A stretch of DNA of 64,000 nucleotides, from contig JALGPX010000011.1 of assembly GCA_023515795.1 (NCBI GenBank), positions 6,338 through 70,337 of the forward strand. The letters run 5' to 3'. Numbering within the stretch: position 1 is the first letter of the stretch; every line of letters starts with the position of its first letter. The translations under genes were made by a program, and so were the position numbers. The notes beneath the pieces were generated by a model. That model did no database searches. It had not been told where the DNA came from and saw nothing but the letters and a program-made list of their open reading frames with translations. This DNA comes from Amoeboaphelidium occidentale (Eukaryota > Aphelidiomycota > Aphelidea). Shown here in pieces: positions 32,390-44,435 of this stretch.

Positions 32390-34632
32390 ATGTGGTTCCG
32401 TTTGAGCTTTTTCCGTAGCTTCATGAGCCAATTTAAAAGTGTATACACTTCTGTCAAGGCTAAGAAGTCAAGTACAAATGGAGAAAACAATTCAAAGTCG
32501 TTGTCTCATGTCTTTACCCCATCACCCACAACTTCGGTGTCGCAGCTCCACATTCAGGATGCAGCCTTTGCGCCATCAACTATGACAAAAGTCCTGTCAA
32601 AGAAAGATCGTATGATAAGCACGAATGATCTCAAAGATCTGCTGGATAAAGGTGAGTTCTTGATATTGTTACAGCATTGATCACAAAGGTATCACAATAT
32701 TCTTACAAAACTCGCAGCAGGGCACTCAGAAGTTAATCAGTAAGACTCTTTTACTGCACAGGAGATATGAAAAGGTATTGCGATTAGATCGATGTGTAAC
32801 GATTCGTAGCTCGAGATTATAATGGCAGGTCTCAGAAATTCAGAAGTCGGTGTATCTTTCGTTCCACGCAAAAAGTTTCTTGATCATACAGTACCAGCTG
32901 CTACAAATTACGATATATCAGAATGGATCTTCAAGAACTGTTCATGTTTCAGTACTGTAGAGGTTAAGAGGATCTTTCAAATCTTGTTGGATCATGGATA
33001 CTTGATTCCGTTGGATTTATCCCAAACTAAAGTCTCCGAAGATCCGGAAGCATTGTATGCGTTTCAAGTAGACATCAATCTGGTTCTACACCATACTTAT
33101 CTTTAGGCCGACTATTTCTATCCAAGCCAATACTGGGAAGCATCTGAAATTGATTATGGCATTCACTTGCTACGCAGATCTGGGAAAACTGGTGGACAAA
33201 TGATGTTGAGTAAAACTGAGATTGATAGATTCTATAAAATACAAAAGGAATTGGTGTCAGAATGGAAGAAAATTGTTCAAGGAAGCGAAAAGCAAAAGGC
33301 ATACCTTCAATCATTAGAAAAGAAAGACAGGAAACTATTGGAGCTCCGAGAGGCAGCATTCTGGAGAATTCAAAGACCCCAAGTGAGTATTACAGACTAT
33401 ATGTGGCTTAAATTTAGGGGAGCGTTCCTGCAGTAATTGAAAACTTACAGTTGGATATGAAATTAGAGCGTAAAGAGTTTAGCGAGGAAGAGTACTATGA
33501 TTTCTTGTCAGTCAGCTCTAGCGCCAAGGACACGTTGGATTACTTGAACGAAAAAGTTAAATACTTGACTTATCAGGATACAATAGTGCGGAAAGATGTT
33601 AGTTCAGCAGCGAAAAACTTGTTGAAACATACCAGAATGTGGGAACCTCTAGATCCCCTTCTGGTTCCATCACCTGACAATGTATGGACAAATGAAACTG
33701 CGGCGAGTCACTCGGAACCATCATCGGGCCCCTCTACAGAAATGAGCATTGAAGTCAAGCCGAAAGCAGCACAAGTAGCAATGTGGTTATCTTCATTCAA
33801 AGACATGCTTAATGATTCATTGGGAGTCAAATACTTTAGAAGATTCTTGGAAAAGGATTTATCTATTGAGAATTTAGAGTTCTACTTGGCATGTCAAGTG
33901 TTACAAGCAGTGCATTCACGAGAAGAGTTTTACGAGAAAGCAGAGCAGATTTTTAACGATTATATTGCTACAGGTTCACCAAAAGAAATTAACATTGACT
34001 CTACGATAAGAAAAGCTATAACAGAAAAGATTGTTTATTCTGATAAGAATAATCTGCCTTTGGATTTATACACGACTGCTGCAGAGCATTGCTTCACTTT
34101 AATGCAAACAAGCAGTTATCCAAGGTTCTGCGCTTCAGAGGAAATGAAAGAACTGCAGTTATCTTTAGATAAGCCTGATCGTTTGAATGTTGGATATTTG
34201 GGAGAGTCCAAAGCGAGTTTGGCAACGTTTGGCAGTAACAGTGATACAGATTATCCGAGATCTAGAACTATTTCTGGTATAAATGAGAAGGCCAAAGCAG
34301 GCGCAGGCTCATCTCTATACCGTGCTCTTACGTCCGACGTTCAACGAGCGGCTGCTTCAATGGAACGATTTATGAACAAGGGATCCCAAAATAATTCAAA
34401 TATCATCACAAGATCATCCTCATCAGACTCTTATGGAGCTACAACTAGTACTTCTTTAAGTAATTTGGCAGTGGGTCAAGTTGATAAACGAAAAGGCTCG
34501 CAACTTGCTGGTGATGCTCAATCTGTGCAAAACAGAAGCAACTCAGATTTGAAGAGAGAATTCCAAAGTTCATCTTCATTGGCTTTATCAGAGAAATCTA
34601 AAGGTACCAGTCACCATGAACCACAGCAATAG
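32390..34632 (+). CDS. R7-type RGS protein (DEP-DHEX-GGL-RGS)
   Basis: Seven exons are proposed: 32390-32651, 32675-32688, 32718-32739, 32762-32774, 32836-33067, 33107-33382, 33418-34632 (677 aa, frame kept throughout). The three short ones (14, 22, 13 nt) are inferred because they bridge the N-terminus to the DEP domain in frame and yield QKLIRDMKRNSEVGVSF, resembling the start of RGS6/7 DEP. DEP lies at about 105-180. The DHEX region carries YFYPSQYWEASEIDYGIHLL. A G-gamma-like domain lies at about 305-365 (LDYLNEKVKYLTYQ...KHTRMWEPLDPLLVPSPDN) and the RGS box at about 395-520 (FRRFLEKDLSIENLEFYLACQ, SSYPRF). R7 RGS proteins speed GTP hydrolysis by G-alpha and pair with G-beta-5 through GGL. 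The 3' end overlaps the next gene's ATG by 17 nt. Confidence 0.87.
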
Positions 34633-37600
34633 ATTTGAGCTTTTGGACCGAACATCAGTTTGCGTGGCCCAAACTTTTCAGCGCGCGATGAAACCATCAG
34701 ATGAACTCGAACTATCGAGCGTTGTGGTAGATGGAAGAGCATCGATTGAACATCAGATTTCCATTCACGTTAACGATTTATTCGATATCTTCCAATTCTC
34801 TCTCACAACATCCATAAATTCTAATCAAGTCTTGGCTGATCCCTCATCTGCAACTGCAGTCGAGCCTAATCAAGGGTATGGAACTTTTTAATCACTCGCG
34901 GAGTCAATTAAACGATTTAATTTGTAGAGCGATATCACTGAATGATGTCTTGCAAGGTCTGAAGTATGTAATGGATTACAGACTCAAAAGCAAAGTGTTT
35001 GCTCAGCGCCACACTAAAGGAAATGTATGGCATTTGGATAAGAAACTCATGAAAAGTTTATCAGATGGTCTTCTTAGTGTCATTAAGAGCTCAACTGCGT
35101 CACAAGCGAAGCGTGGTATCTTCACTTTTAACAGAAGTTCTGGTTCAAAGAAGGATAAGTTTACGGCAGAGAATGATTTGGGCTTAAAGTTGTTCCTTGG
35201 GTTCTTTGAAGAGGTTCACGAGTTTCGCGCAGTTGTCACTGGATATCCTGTGTATGATCTTTCGTTGTTGCTGAAGTTTTATGATCGAATCACCGTCTTG
35301 CCAACTATTGACGGCTCAGTGGACGGCAAGACATTAAGTCCAGACGAGGAACGTTCCAAGGATGCGTTACAGCTTCTCTCTGCAATGATTAAGCACTTTC
35401 CAGAGTATTTTTCATTTTCCGAGTTGGTTCCAGATTCAAACCCGAAGCAAGCAGAGGTGCAAGCAATTTATGATAGATACAAAGAGATTGTATTGAAAGA
35501 AGGCCCTAAGTCTATTGAACGAAAAGAAAAGGATATTTTGTTTCCGCCGTCTGCGTTATACTTTGAAAGAAGATCAGCGAGAGTTATTGACATGTTTAGA
35601 ACTGATCCAGACAAAGGTTTATCATCAGAGCAGTTGACATTGTATTATGAGCATTATGGTTTTAATGATTTACCAACGCCACCTAAACCTTCTCTTCTGA
35701 AAATGTTTCTTTCTCAGATTTTTGACTTCATGATTCTTATTCTGATTGTTGCATCCATCATCTCATTTACTACCCATGGTTGGGAATCAGGTCTCGTGTT
35801 GATAATTGTCGTGGTCATGAATGTTCTTATCGGTTTCATTCAAGAGGTCAAGGCAAACAAGGCTTTGAATGCATTACTATCGCTTTCTGTGCCAACGGCA
35901 ACAGTCGTTAGAGGCGGCAATACCGAGAGCATCCCAGCCAGAGAATTAGTCCCGGGAGACATCGTTATCTTAGAAGAAGGCGATTCTGTCCCTGCTGATT
36001 TGAGGTTAATTGAAGTTTCTCAGCTGGAAGTTATTGAAAGTATTCTGACAGGAGAATCTGTTGCTGTGAAGAAGACTGAGAAAGAAATTTTGGCTAGGAG
36101 TAGAAAAGTTCCTATTGGTGATTGTTTTAATTGTGCCTTCATGTCTACAGTTGTTTCAAAAGGAAGAGCTAAAGGTGTTGTGGTCAGAACTGGTGTGAAG
36201 ACTGAAATTGGAAAGATTTCCACTTCTCTATCCTCATCCGGAAAATCTAAAAAGAGCACAGCTAAAAAATGGCTTGGCTGGTTCAGTTGGATTGTTGAAG
36301 AGGAACAAACACCATTACAAAAGCGTTTAGGTCGTCTTGGGAAGTATTTGGTCATAATATCGGTGGTACTCTGCTTGTTGGTGGTCTTCATTGGTATGGT
36401 CGGATGGAATTACGACGGCAGAGAAATTGTTGAGATCGCTTTGTCTTTGGCAGTGTCTGTGATTCCTGAAGGTTTGGTTGCTGTTGTAACAGTTGCCCTT
36501 GCTATTGGTGTTACCAGAATGGCAAAGAGAAAAGCTATTGTGAGAAAGCTACCTTCTGTGGAAACCCTTGGAAGTGTTGGTGTGGTTTGTAGTGACAAAA
36601 CTGGTACTTTGACTGAAGGAAAAATGGCAGCTGTTAAACTATGGGTTAACTCTGGTAAGAATGTGAAGTCAGGATTCTATGAATTCAAGAGTTCGAAATC
36701 GGGGACTTGGGTTGATGGTTCTTGTACGAAAAATGATCAAGAGTTTGAGATTACTCTAGCAGATAAGTCGTTTGAATACGCTATGATGGCGTGCGCTTTG
36801 TGCAACAACTCTAACCTGAAGCAAAAAGAAAAGGAAGGAAAAGGTTTTACCATAGAACCAGTCGGAGATCCAACAGAAGTTGCGTTACTTGTAGCTTCCC
36901 TTAGAGCCAAGAGAGACAAGGAATACTATGCAACGGCGGGAGCACAGAGAATTGGGGAGTATGCATTTGATAGCGACAGGAAATTAATGAGTGTGATTTA
37001 TCAATTTAAGAAACTTTTCGACAAAGATGATGCTCATATTGTGCTTGTTAAAGGAGCTCCAGAATCCGTTCTTGACAATTCTGCATCTTTTCTTGACGAG
37101 GCTGGAAATATACACGAAATTACTGAAGATTATGAGCAACAAGTCGCAAAGAAATCCACTGAAATGGCTTCTCTCGGTTTGAGAGTTCTTGGTCTTGCCC
37201 TTCGCAATTTAGAATCAGCTAAAGCAGCTCAGTCTATTATTGATTCTAAAGACTCAAAGCAAGCGGAATCCAACTTGACTTACATTGGTTTAATTGGTCT
37301 TATCGATCCTCCTCGTCAAGGTGTCAAAGAGAGTGTTTTGAAATGCCGTGAAGCTGGAATTAAAGTCATTATGATTACTGGAGACCACGTGATAACTGCT
37401 GTTGCCGTTGCAAAAGAATTAGGTATTTTATCTGAAACTTCTCAAAGCGGAACATCGTTTCTTGATGGTGGAGCGATTAAAGGTGTTGATCTTGACTTGC
37501 TCTCTGATGAGAACTTGAAAGCTTTGAAACCTTTCCCGAATGTTTTCGCTAGAGTATCACCAGATAATAAGTTAAGAATCGTCACAATATTACAGGAAAA

Positions 37601-38525
37601 AGGATACTCTGTGGCGATGACCGGTGATGGTGTGAACGATGCCCCAGCGATTAAAAAAGCAACTGTTGGCGTTGCCATGGGTATCAGTGGAACAGAAATT
37701 ACAAAGCAATCCGCTGATATAGTTTTGGCTGATGACAACTTCACTACTTTGGAACACGCAATCGAGGAAGGAAGACTTGTTTTCGACAACATCCAGAAAT
37801 TTGTTGTGTACTTGTTATCCTGTAACTTTTCAGAAATCTGGATAATCTTGATTGCAATTTCGGCTGGACTAGCATCGCCATTCACATCCATTATGATTTT
37901 GTATGCAAACATCATTGCTGATGTTCCTCCGAGTATGGCAATCAGTATGGAAGAAAAGGAAGGTGATATTATGAGAAGAGAACCTCGAAAACCTGACGGT
38001 GGAGTTATTACAAAGAAGCCTTTGTTTTATATTGCATTTCAAAGTTCTATAATGGCTTCTCTGTCTCTGTGTGCCTATGTAGTTCAACTTTATGTAGATG
38101 GCAACCTTGGCTCTAGGGACCGCGATCCACATGCTCAAACACTTTGCTACGTGGTATTGACATCAATGCAATTATTCCAAGGTTTCATGTCACGAAGTTT
38201 AGAAGAATCAATTTTCACCACTGGATTCCTGAATAACAGATATATGGTTGCAGCGTATTTCGTTTCATGGTTCTTTCTGTTACTTGCGGTTTACGTTCCA
38301 GGAATGAATGATTTCTTTGAATTGATCCCTCTTACTCGTGGACTAGACTGGGCGTGGGTTTTTGGAACTCTTGTGATGCAAATCACCTTAAACGAAATTG
38401 TCAAGTTCTTTGTTAGACGCCACAGTAGAATGAAACGTATGGGTGCTTTTTCTGACCCCTCTACTCCAACTAACCGTATTCTTGTGAGAGTGGAATCAAA
38501 TCCTGCTGATCTCTCATCAGCTTAA
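34616..38525 (+). CDS. P-type cation-transporting ATPase (type II), long N-terminal extension
   Basis: Two exons (34616-34875, 34928-38525) joined over a 52-nt intron give 1285 aa. All P-type ATPase signatures are present: TGES in the actuator domain, phosphorylation motif CSDKTGTLTEG (Asp about residue 642), GDPTEVALL, KGAPESVL, TGDGVNDAPAIKK and about ten membrane spans. M4 reads VIPEGLVAVV and M6 has DVPPSMAISMEEKEGDIM, closer to ENA-type (IID) Na+/K+ pumps than to SERCA, whose M6 has a DGLPA pattern; a Ca2+ pump is not excluded. About 320 residues precede the first span, far longer than usual, with a helical region containing FFEEVHEFRAVVTGYPVYD that I do not recognise. The ATG overlaps the end of the RGS gene, so a downstream start is possible. 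Confidence 0.88.
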
Positions 38526-38633
38526 CGTAATCCAATAGAAACTGCCATATCAAACTCTGATTCCTCTTCTTTGTCTGCACCTCATCGTTTCTTTTCTGCA
38601 GCTGATTGAAACTGCGACTGACGCAACTCTGAA

Positions 38634-40857
38634 ATGAACACAACTCAAGCAACAGGAATAAAAGCAATAGTCCGTAAACGTAAACCCTTTTCTTATTGCC
38701 TTCTTTTGAATTAACTTTCTTTGCAGAAATACTCGAGTCGATGATCAGATCGGTCACATCAGCGCCTTCTGCTGCAGGAAAATGGAAAGTATTGATCCTG
38801 GATTCCGCTGCTCTGAAAATAGTCAATGCCGCAGTGAAAATGAATGAACTTATGGATGAGAACATAACTTTAGTGGAGACTCTGGAAAAGCGCAGACAAC
38901 CTTATCCGAATCTGGAAGCAATTTACTTTGTTTCACCCACAATTGAGTCTGTTACCAGAATTATAGAAGATTTTACCAGGAATAAGTACAACAGAGACGG
39001 AAGGCTTTACTATGCTGCTCATCTATTCTTTATCACATCGCTGGATGATCGACTGTTCTACAAATTGAAAAGTTCCACCGCTAACGCTTACATAAAGACA
39101 TGCAAGGAATTGTATATGGATTTTCATGCTTTGGAGTCAAATGTATTTTCATTGAGTAGGCCTCATGCTTTGATCACATTCTTTGGGTCTGAAGTCACAG
39201 GCGAGCAAGTTACAAAGGAATACATTGGCATCGCTAAACAGATTTGTTCTTTCTGTGTGACACTTAATGAGTTTCCAGTTATAAGATACTCTGCTGTTAA
39301 TGGATTTGATCGTATAACGAAAAGAATGGCTGCGTTGATAAACGATGAATTAGAAAAGTATTGTCGTGTCGATGAGGATTTTCCTTCGAAGGATCCTTCT
39401 CTTAATGGACCCAACAAGGCGCAGTTAATCATTGTTGACAGAAGTGTTGATATTCTTGCTCCACTGCTGCATGAGTTTACTTATCAAGCAATGGCTAATG
39501 ACTTGTTGCCATTAGTAGATGGTGGAACAAAGTATCGGTACACTTATCACTCAAACGTCGAAGGAAAGAAGGAGAAAGAAGCTTTATTAGATGCAGCACA
39601 GGATCCAATGTGGGCTTCTATCAGACATACGCATATAGCTGATTGTATTCAGTCACTTTTATCGCAGTTCAATAGGTTTGTAGAGGATAATCCCTCAGCA
39701 ACTGGTGGCAATTCAGGCGGCGACACAGTAAACTCTTTGAGAGAATTAAAAGAAAAATTGGCATCTGTTCCACAGTTCCAAGAGTTGAAATCCAAGTTTT
39801 CTGTTCATTTGAACATGGTTCAAGAGTGCATGCACATTTTTACTTCAAGAAAATTGGCAGAAGTTGGAGGCGTTGAACAGGATTTAGCAACTGGAGAAAC
39901 CGCGGATGGAGAAACTCCGAAACAGATTGAAATTAAAATGATTCCTCTGCTTGATGATCCTGCAGTGAATTTGTATGATAAAGTTAGAATGTTGATGGTT
40001 TATATTATTGGGAAATCTGGAGTTAAAGAGGATGATCGAAGGAAGCTATTTGAGCATGCAAATATTACTTCAGAATTAGTTACAGCAATAACGAATTTGT
40101 CTTTGTTAGGGGTAAAGTTGAGCACAGGTAAGATTTTTGCAACAATCGTTTTGTAACATTTAAAGATCAAAAGAGAAAGAATCCAAAGAAAGACAAGAAG
40201 AAAAAGAAGAACGAAGACGATGTGGCTTACGAACTGTCCAGATATGTACCTGTAATTAAGAATTTAATGACTGATCTATGTGATGGTGTTTTGAAAAATG
40301 ACGTGTTTCCTTACATCAAAGATCCTGCCCTTATGAATTCATTTGGAGGTAGAGCAGGCGATGGTGCCATGTCTGGTACAGTATCTTCCCTTTCATCTGT
40401 CACTTCTTCTTCGAGTAATCAACCAACATCTTTACGTTCAACGAAACCCTCTTGGCATACAAAGAAGGCATCGACTGAAGCAGCACCTACAAAAGGTGCA
40501 CCTCCAGAAGAGGAAAAGAAAAAGGGTGGAAAGATTATTCTGTTTGTAGTTGGAGGTATGACATTTTCAGAAATTAGAAGTGTCTATGAATTGGGAAAAG
40601 CTTTCAGAAAAGAAATCATCATTGGAAGCACTCATACAACCACACCAACCCAATTTATCGACGATCTTAAAGTTTTACGTCTGCCGCTGGTTATTCCAGA
40701 GAAACAGGAATCGATTCCTATGGGCAGCACAAGCAATCTAAGCAACAAGCAAGGAGGAAGCAACTCGTCCGTTGATAAAGACAAGAAGAAATTCCTTGGG
40801 CTTAAATTCAAAGGTTTGAAAATAGGCTCTTCAAAGAACAAGGACGAAAAGAAATAG
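38634..40857 (+). CDS. SEC1: Sec1/Munc18-family SNARE regulator
   Basis: Three exons (38634-38679, 38727-40127, 40166-40857) give 712 aa. The small first exon supplies MNTTQATGIKAIVRK, which joins ILESMIRS and then GKWKVLILDSAALKI, matching the Munc18 start. Domain 1 follows (ITLVETLEKRRQPYPNLEAIYFVSP), then the domain 3a core LIIVDRSVDILAPLLHEFTYQAMANDLL and the C-terminal GKIILFVVGGMTFSEIRSVYEL and EIIIGSTHTTTPTQFI signatures. Sec1/Munc18 proteins clasp syntaxins and template SNARE assembly for exocytosis; the two syntaxins at 20-22 kb are possible clients. A Lys-rich insert at the second join and a basic C-terminal tail are unusual. It is 32 bp from the stop of the convergent gene. Confidence 0.92.
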
Positions 40858-40889
40858 AACAATTTTAAGATTAATCAGATTTATTGCTT

Positions 40890-41585
40890 TTAGAAGACTG
40901 TGTTCAAGTTAGGAATGTTTCCGACCGGTGGAGCTGCTACAGGAGCCGGCTGTTGCTGCTGTGGGGCAAAAAATGCAGATGCTGCAACAGGTGCAGGTGC
41001 CGGAGCTACAAAAGGAGCAACAAAAGGAGCTGGAGCCGGAGCCGGTGCTGTTGCTGTTGCTGGTGATGGAAAATCAACATTACGCGCTGTGATGGGCGAC
41101 TCATTAAGTCTTCTAATTTCAGCCTCCATTCTGATATTGTCTGCCTTTTTGGATTCAACAACAGCTGCAATTGTTGCACCCAATGCACCAGCACCCAAAA
41201 CTCCAGCAGCAATAGCAGCGCCTGTTCTCCCATTAACAGCATGAGCTCTCTGCTGTTTCAACACGCTATTCTTTTGTTTCAATGCAGCAATTTCCTTTCT
41301 TTGCTGACGATACTTTTTCAGAGCAGCTTCAGGACCAACTTTCACACCAGGATTCTTTTTCTTATTGTTCAAAGGAGGAGGCGCTCCAGAAGAAGCAGCA
41401 GACGCGAAGGAACCAGCTTTTGAAGATGATGATGATGCTCCTGTTGAAGGTACTGCACCATCGCGTTGCACTGAGATTTGACTAGAACTAGTTGAAACAG
41501 ATGATGATGATGCAGCTTTTGAGTTTGTAGCATTAGCTGACGCAAACAAAACTGCTGCTGATAGTAAGACCAAGTAGAACTTCAT
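40890..41585 (-). CDS. Secreted or membrane low-complexity protein, unknown
   Basis: A single exon of 231 aa from ATG 41585. A signal peptide (to about residue 19, ANA-T) leads to a Ser/Ala-rich stretch, then a basic helical segment with heptads (YRQQRKEIAALKQKNSVLKQQ) and an Ala/Gly-rich hydrophobic run (about 121-145, AAIAAGVLGAGALGATIAAVV) that looks like a glycine-zipper membrane helix. The tail is rich in Ala-Pro (PAPAPAPF repeats) and Gln. I do not recognise the family. A small wall- or membrane-associated protein fits the composition. Confidence 0.6.
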   Translation of the reverse strand: MKFYLVLLSAAVLFASANATNSKAASSSSVSTSSSQISVQRDGAVPSTGASSSSSKAGSFASAASSGAPPPLNNKKKNPGVKVGPEAALKKYRQQRKEIAALKQKNSVLKQQRAHAVNGRTGAAIAAGVLGAGALGATIAAVVESKKADNIRMEAEIRRLNESPITARNVDFPSPATATAPAPAPAPFVAPFVAPAPAPVAASAFFAPQQQQPAPVAAPPVGNIPNLNTVF

Positions 41586-41719
41586 TTCTTTTTGTATTTA
41601 CAGAAAACAAATTAAAACAAGGGGCAAATCAGCTTTTATATTCTCCTTAATCGTGAAAACACGTGAACAGGAGTGCTCCTAGAAGCACATGATTCAATCA
41701 ATCAAACAAGGGGCAATAC

Positions 41720-42753
41720 TCAAAATTGCTCATGGCAGAAATCCAATACTAAATGTTCTTGACACAATCCACCAGTAGCAGCAGTGAAACCAAACCAACA
41801 ATTTTTTTCGTGTTGTTGTTGTTGTTGTTGTTGTTGTTGCAATAATACTATTTTACTTTGCGCCTTTTCAATCCTTATGATTCTGACATAATCTTTCTCT
41901 TCTTCAGAATCTGTGAAATAAACATTGAATTCATCTTTTTGACTCAAATACTCAACTACAACAAAATACCTGCTACCGTTACTCAATGAAGGCAAGTGTT
42001 CACAAACAGCAACAGAATAATCATGATGACTAGACAACTGAAACTCATTTCCAATAACAGGTCCTTGCTGCACTGAGATGTGATTTGAATTTGGATCATT
42101 ACACCTGTCCACAGATGCATATGTATCAATTTCTACTGCAATAGCTCTACCCTTTAGTCCATGATATCCCAATCCTGAACCACCTTGTCCCATTGTGGAA
42201 GCAGTAGCAGTAGCAGTAGCAGCAGCAGTAGTAGCAGCAGCGGTAGAAGTTTCCTGTTGAAGAACAAAAGCCATACCATCAGCACCTCCATTTTGATTAC
42301 CATTAATTCTAAAAGAGAAACCAATCCTAAAACTCTTCTTCAAATCAATCTTTTCTTTCAAATAGAATGCTGAACCAACACAATCATTCTTTGCAGGAGT
42401 CAACAAAAGCATTCCATCATTTTCATACTGAATCCTTGCAGTACCATTCAATTTCCATTCACCACCACCATCACCACCATTTAAAAATTTCATCCTCTTC
42501 ATTCCACTTGTACTCTTATTAAACATTTCCATCTGCTCCTTCTCCTGTCCAGAAGTAATGATTAAACTTGTACCAATTTCTCCTCTTGCTTTCCTCCATT
42601 CAACAGACCCACTTTGTCTTCCTAATAATTCTTCCTTCTTTAAACCATGTTCTTTAATTAAATCAACAGAATCCAATCTCTGTTCTAATTCTTCTTCTTC
42701 TTCTTCTTCTTCTCTTAATCTCCTTAATCTACATTCATCTGACAATGTCTCAA

Positions 42754-42788
<35 letters not shown>

Positions 42789-42992
42789 AAGAATTCTTTA
42801 ACAATCCTATAATCAACCAACCCAACTCTTCTCATGACCATTCCAATATAATCTCTTGNTTGTCTTCCTAATAATTCTTCCTTCTTTAAACCATGTTCTT
42901 TAATTAAATCAACAGAATCCAATCTCTGTTCTAATTCTTCTTCTTCTTCTCTTAATCTCCTTAATCTACATTCATCTGACAATGTCTCAAAG

Positions 42993-43031
<39 letters not shown>

Positions 43032-43894
43032 AAGAATTCTTTAACAATCCTATAATCAACCAACCCAACTCTTCTCATGACCATTCCAATATAATCTCTT
43101 GTATATCTTTTTGATACATCCACCACACAATGATTAGATGAATTACTCTTTAATGTAAACCCAAACACATATGTCAACTTCTTTCCCCATCCTACTTCAT
43201 ACATTAGAGGTGAATCATAAGCCTGTTCACATGGATCCAAATGTATCCATCTTTTCTGAGACGGAGAATAATATTCTACCCAAACATGATCAGTCAAATC
43301 CAGAATGTATCGTAAATCTACTTTTAATAATCCTGAAGATTTAAGAAATAATAAAAAACAATTTGCCCATTCTCCACAACGTCCTTTACGAGTTTCCAAT
43401 AATTTAAGAGGATCATTATACCTTGGAAATCTTTGAATTAGAAAACATTGTGGACACTTGTACAATTCTACTCTTATTGAAGCACCATAGAGTAATTCAT
43501 CTGACATTGTAGAAGGTGTTGTAGTTGTACCAATAAATTTACATTTTATCTTACATTCTAAACATTCCAATTCATTAAGCCATTCAAAGAAATCCTGTTT
43601 AAACCATTTCAATAATGCCTTTACAAATTCTACTTCATCATCTTCCTCTTTTAGTTTAAGAATATTTTCAGGAATTAATCTTTTGGCTGCTTCTTGTCTC
43701 TTGGAATCTTCATAAACAGACATTCTATTCAATTCATGTAACAATCTTTGAATGAACTGATGACTCATGTTATTATTATTATTATTGTTCCCATAGTATC
43801 TTCTGTTGATCCAATCAGCAGTCAATTCTCTAATGAATCTCTTTTGAGAAGGAAGTAGTAATAATAAATTATTATTATTATTGTTGTTGTTCAT
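41720..43894 (-). CDS. Peptide:N-glycanase fused to an L-type-lectin-like domain
   Basis: A single exon from ATG 43894; as written it has 724 codons, one of them unreadable (N at 42859). The N-terminal half is a PNGase: two CxxC zinc pairs (CLEC and CPQC), the transglutaminase Cys in KGRCGEWANCF, the His in DHVWVEYY and the Asp in HLDPCE. PNGase strips N-glycans from misfolded glycoproteins in the cytosol during ERAD. The C-terminal 240 residues (GGEWKLNGTARI, GADGMAFVLQQE, GSGLGYHGLKGRAIAVEIDTY, DPNSNHISVQ) match the concanavalin-like legume/L-type lectin fold in place of the usual animal PAW domain. A roughly 245-bp segment is present twice around the N and should probably be counted once. 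PolyGln, polyAsn and polyGlu tracts are frequent. Confidence 0.85.
42614..43101. repeat. Duplicated contig ends in the PNGase gene
   Basis: 42614-42858 and 42860-43101 are near copies on either side of one N. They differ mainly in the lengths of a GTT (Gln) and a TTC (Glu) microsatellite, as expected of two haplotypes or unresolved repeats. Confidence 0.85.
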
Positions 43895-44021
43895 TTTGAA
43901 AAGAGATTGTTGAACCTACCAATCAAACCAATCAAACCAATCAAACTCAAAACAAGACTCTGTTTCTTCCTTCCTTTTTCTTTCCTTACAAACAACAATC
44001 ACAAACAATCACAAACAGAGA

Positions 44022-44398
44022 ATGGAATCACTTCATAAATTCCTCTCTGAAAAGATTAAATTGAATCCTTCTTTTACTCTTAAGAAAGATGATTTATTAA
44101 AGAAATACAATGAATTCTGTTTAGAAAGTAAAAGTGAATTACTTTCTTCTGTTCAATTCCAAAAAGTATTAAAAGAAATGTATCCATCAGTTGAATTGAA
44201 GAGAATTGGGAGACAGAATGGGACACAATTGTACTATGAAGGGATTTCTTTAGTTTCATTGGAAGATATAAAGTCATCGTTTGTGTTGATACTTCAGAAA
44301 CATCACCAATCACTGTCTCTTTTATTAGCAAATAGAAGATTTACAGATGCAATTCAATTAATGCAAGATTTCTGGAGTAATTTTATTACTGATTCAAG

Positions 44399-44435
<37 letters not shown>

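Noticed and set aside
42614-43101. A true internal tandem duplication in the PNGase gene
   Set aside because: The copies meet at an N and differ in microsatellite length, the same pattern as the other gaps, so an assembly cause is more likely.
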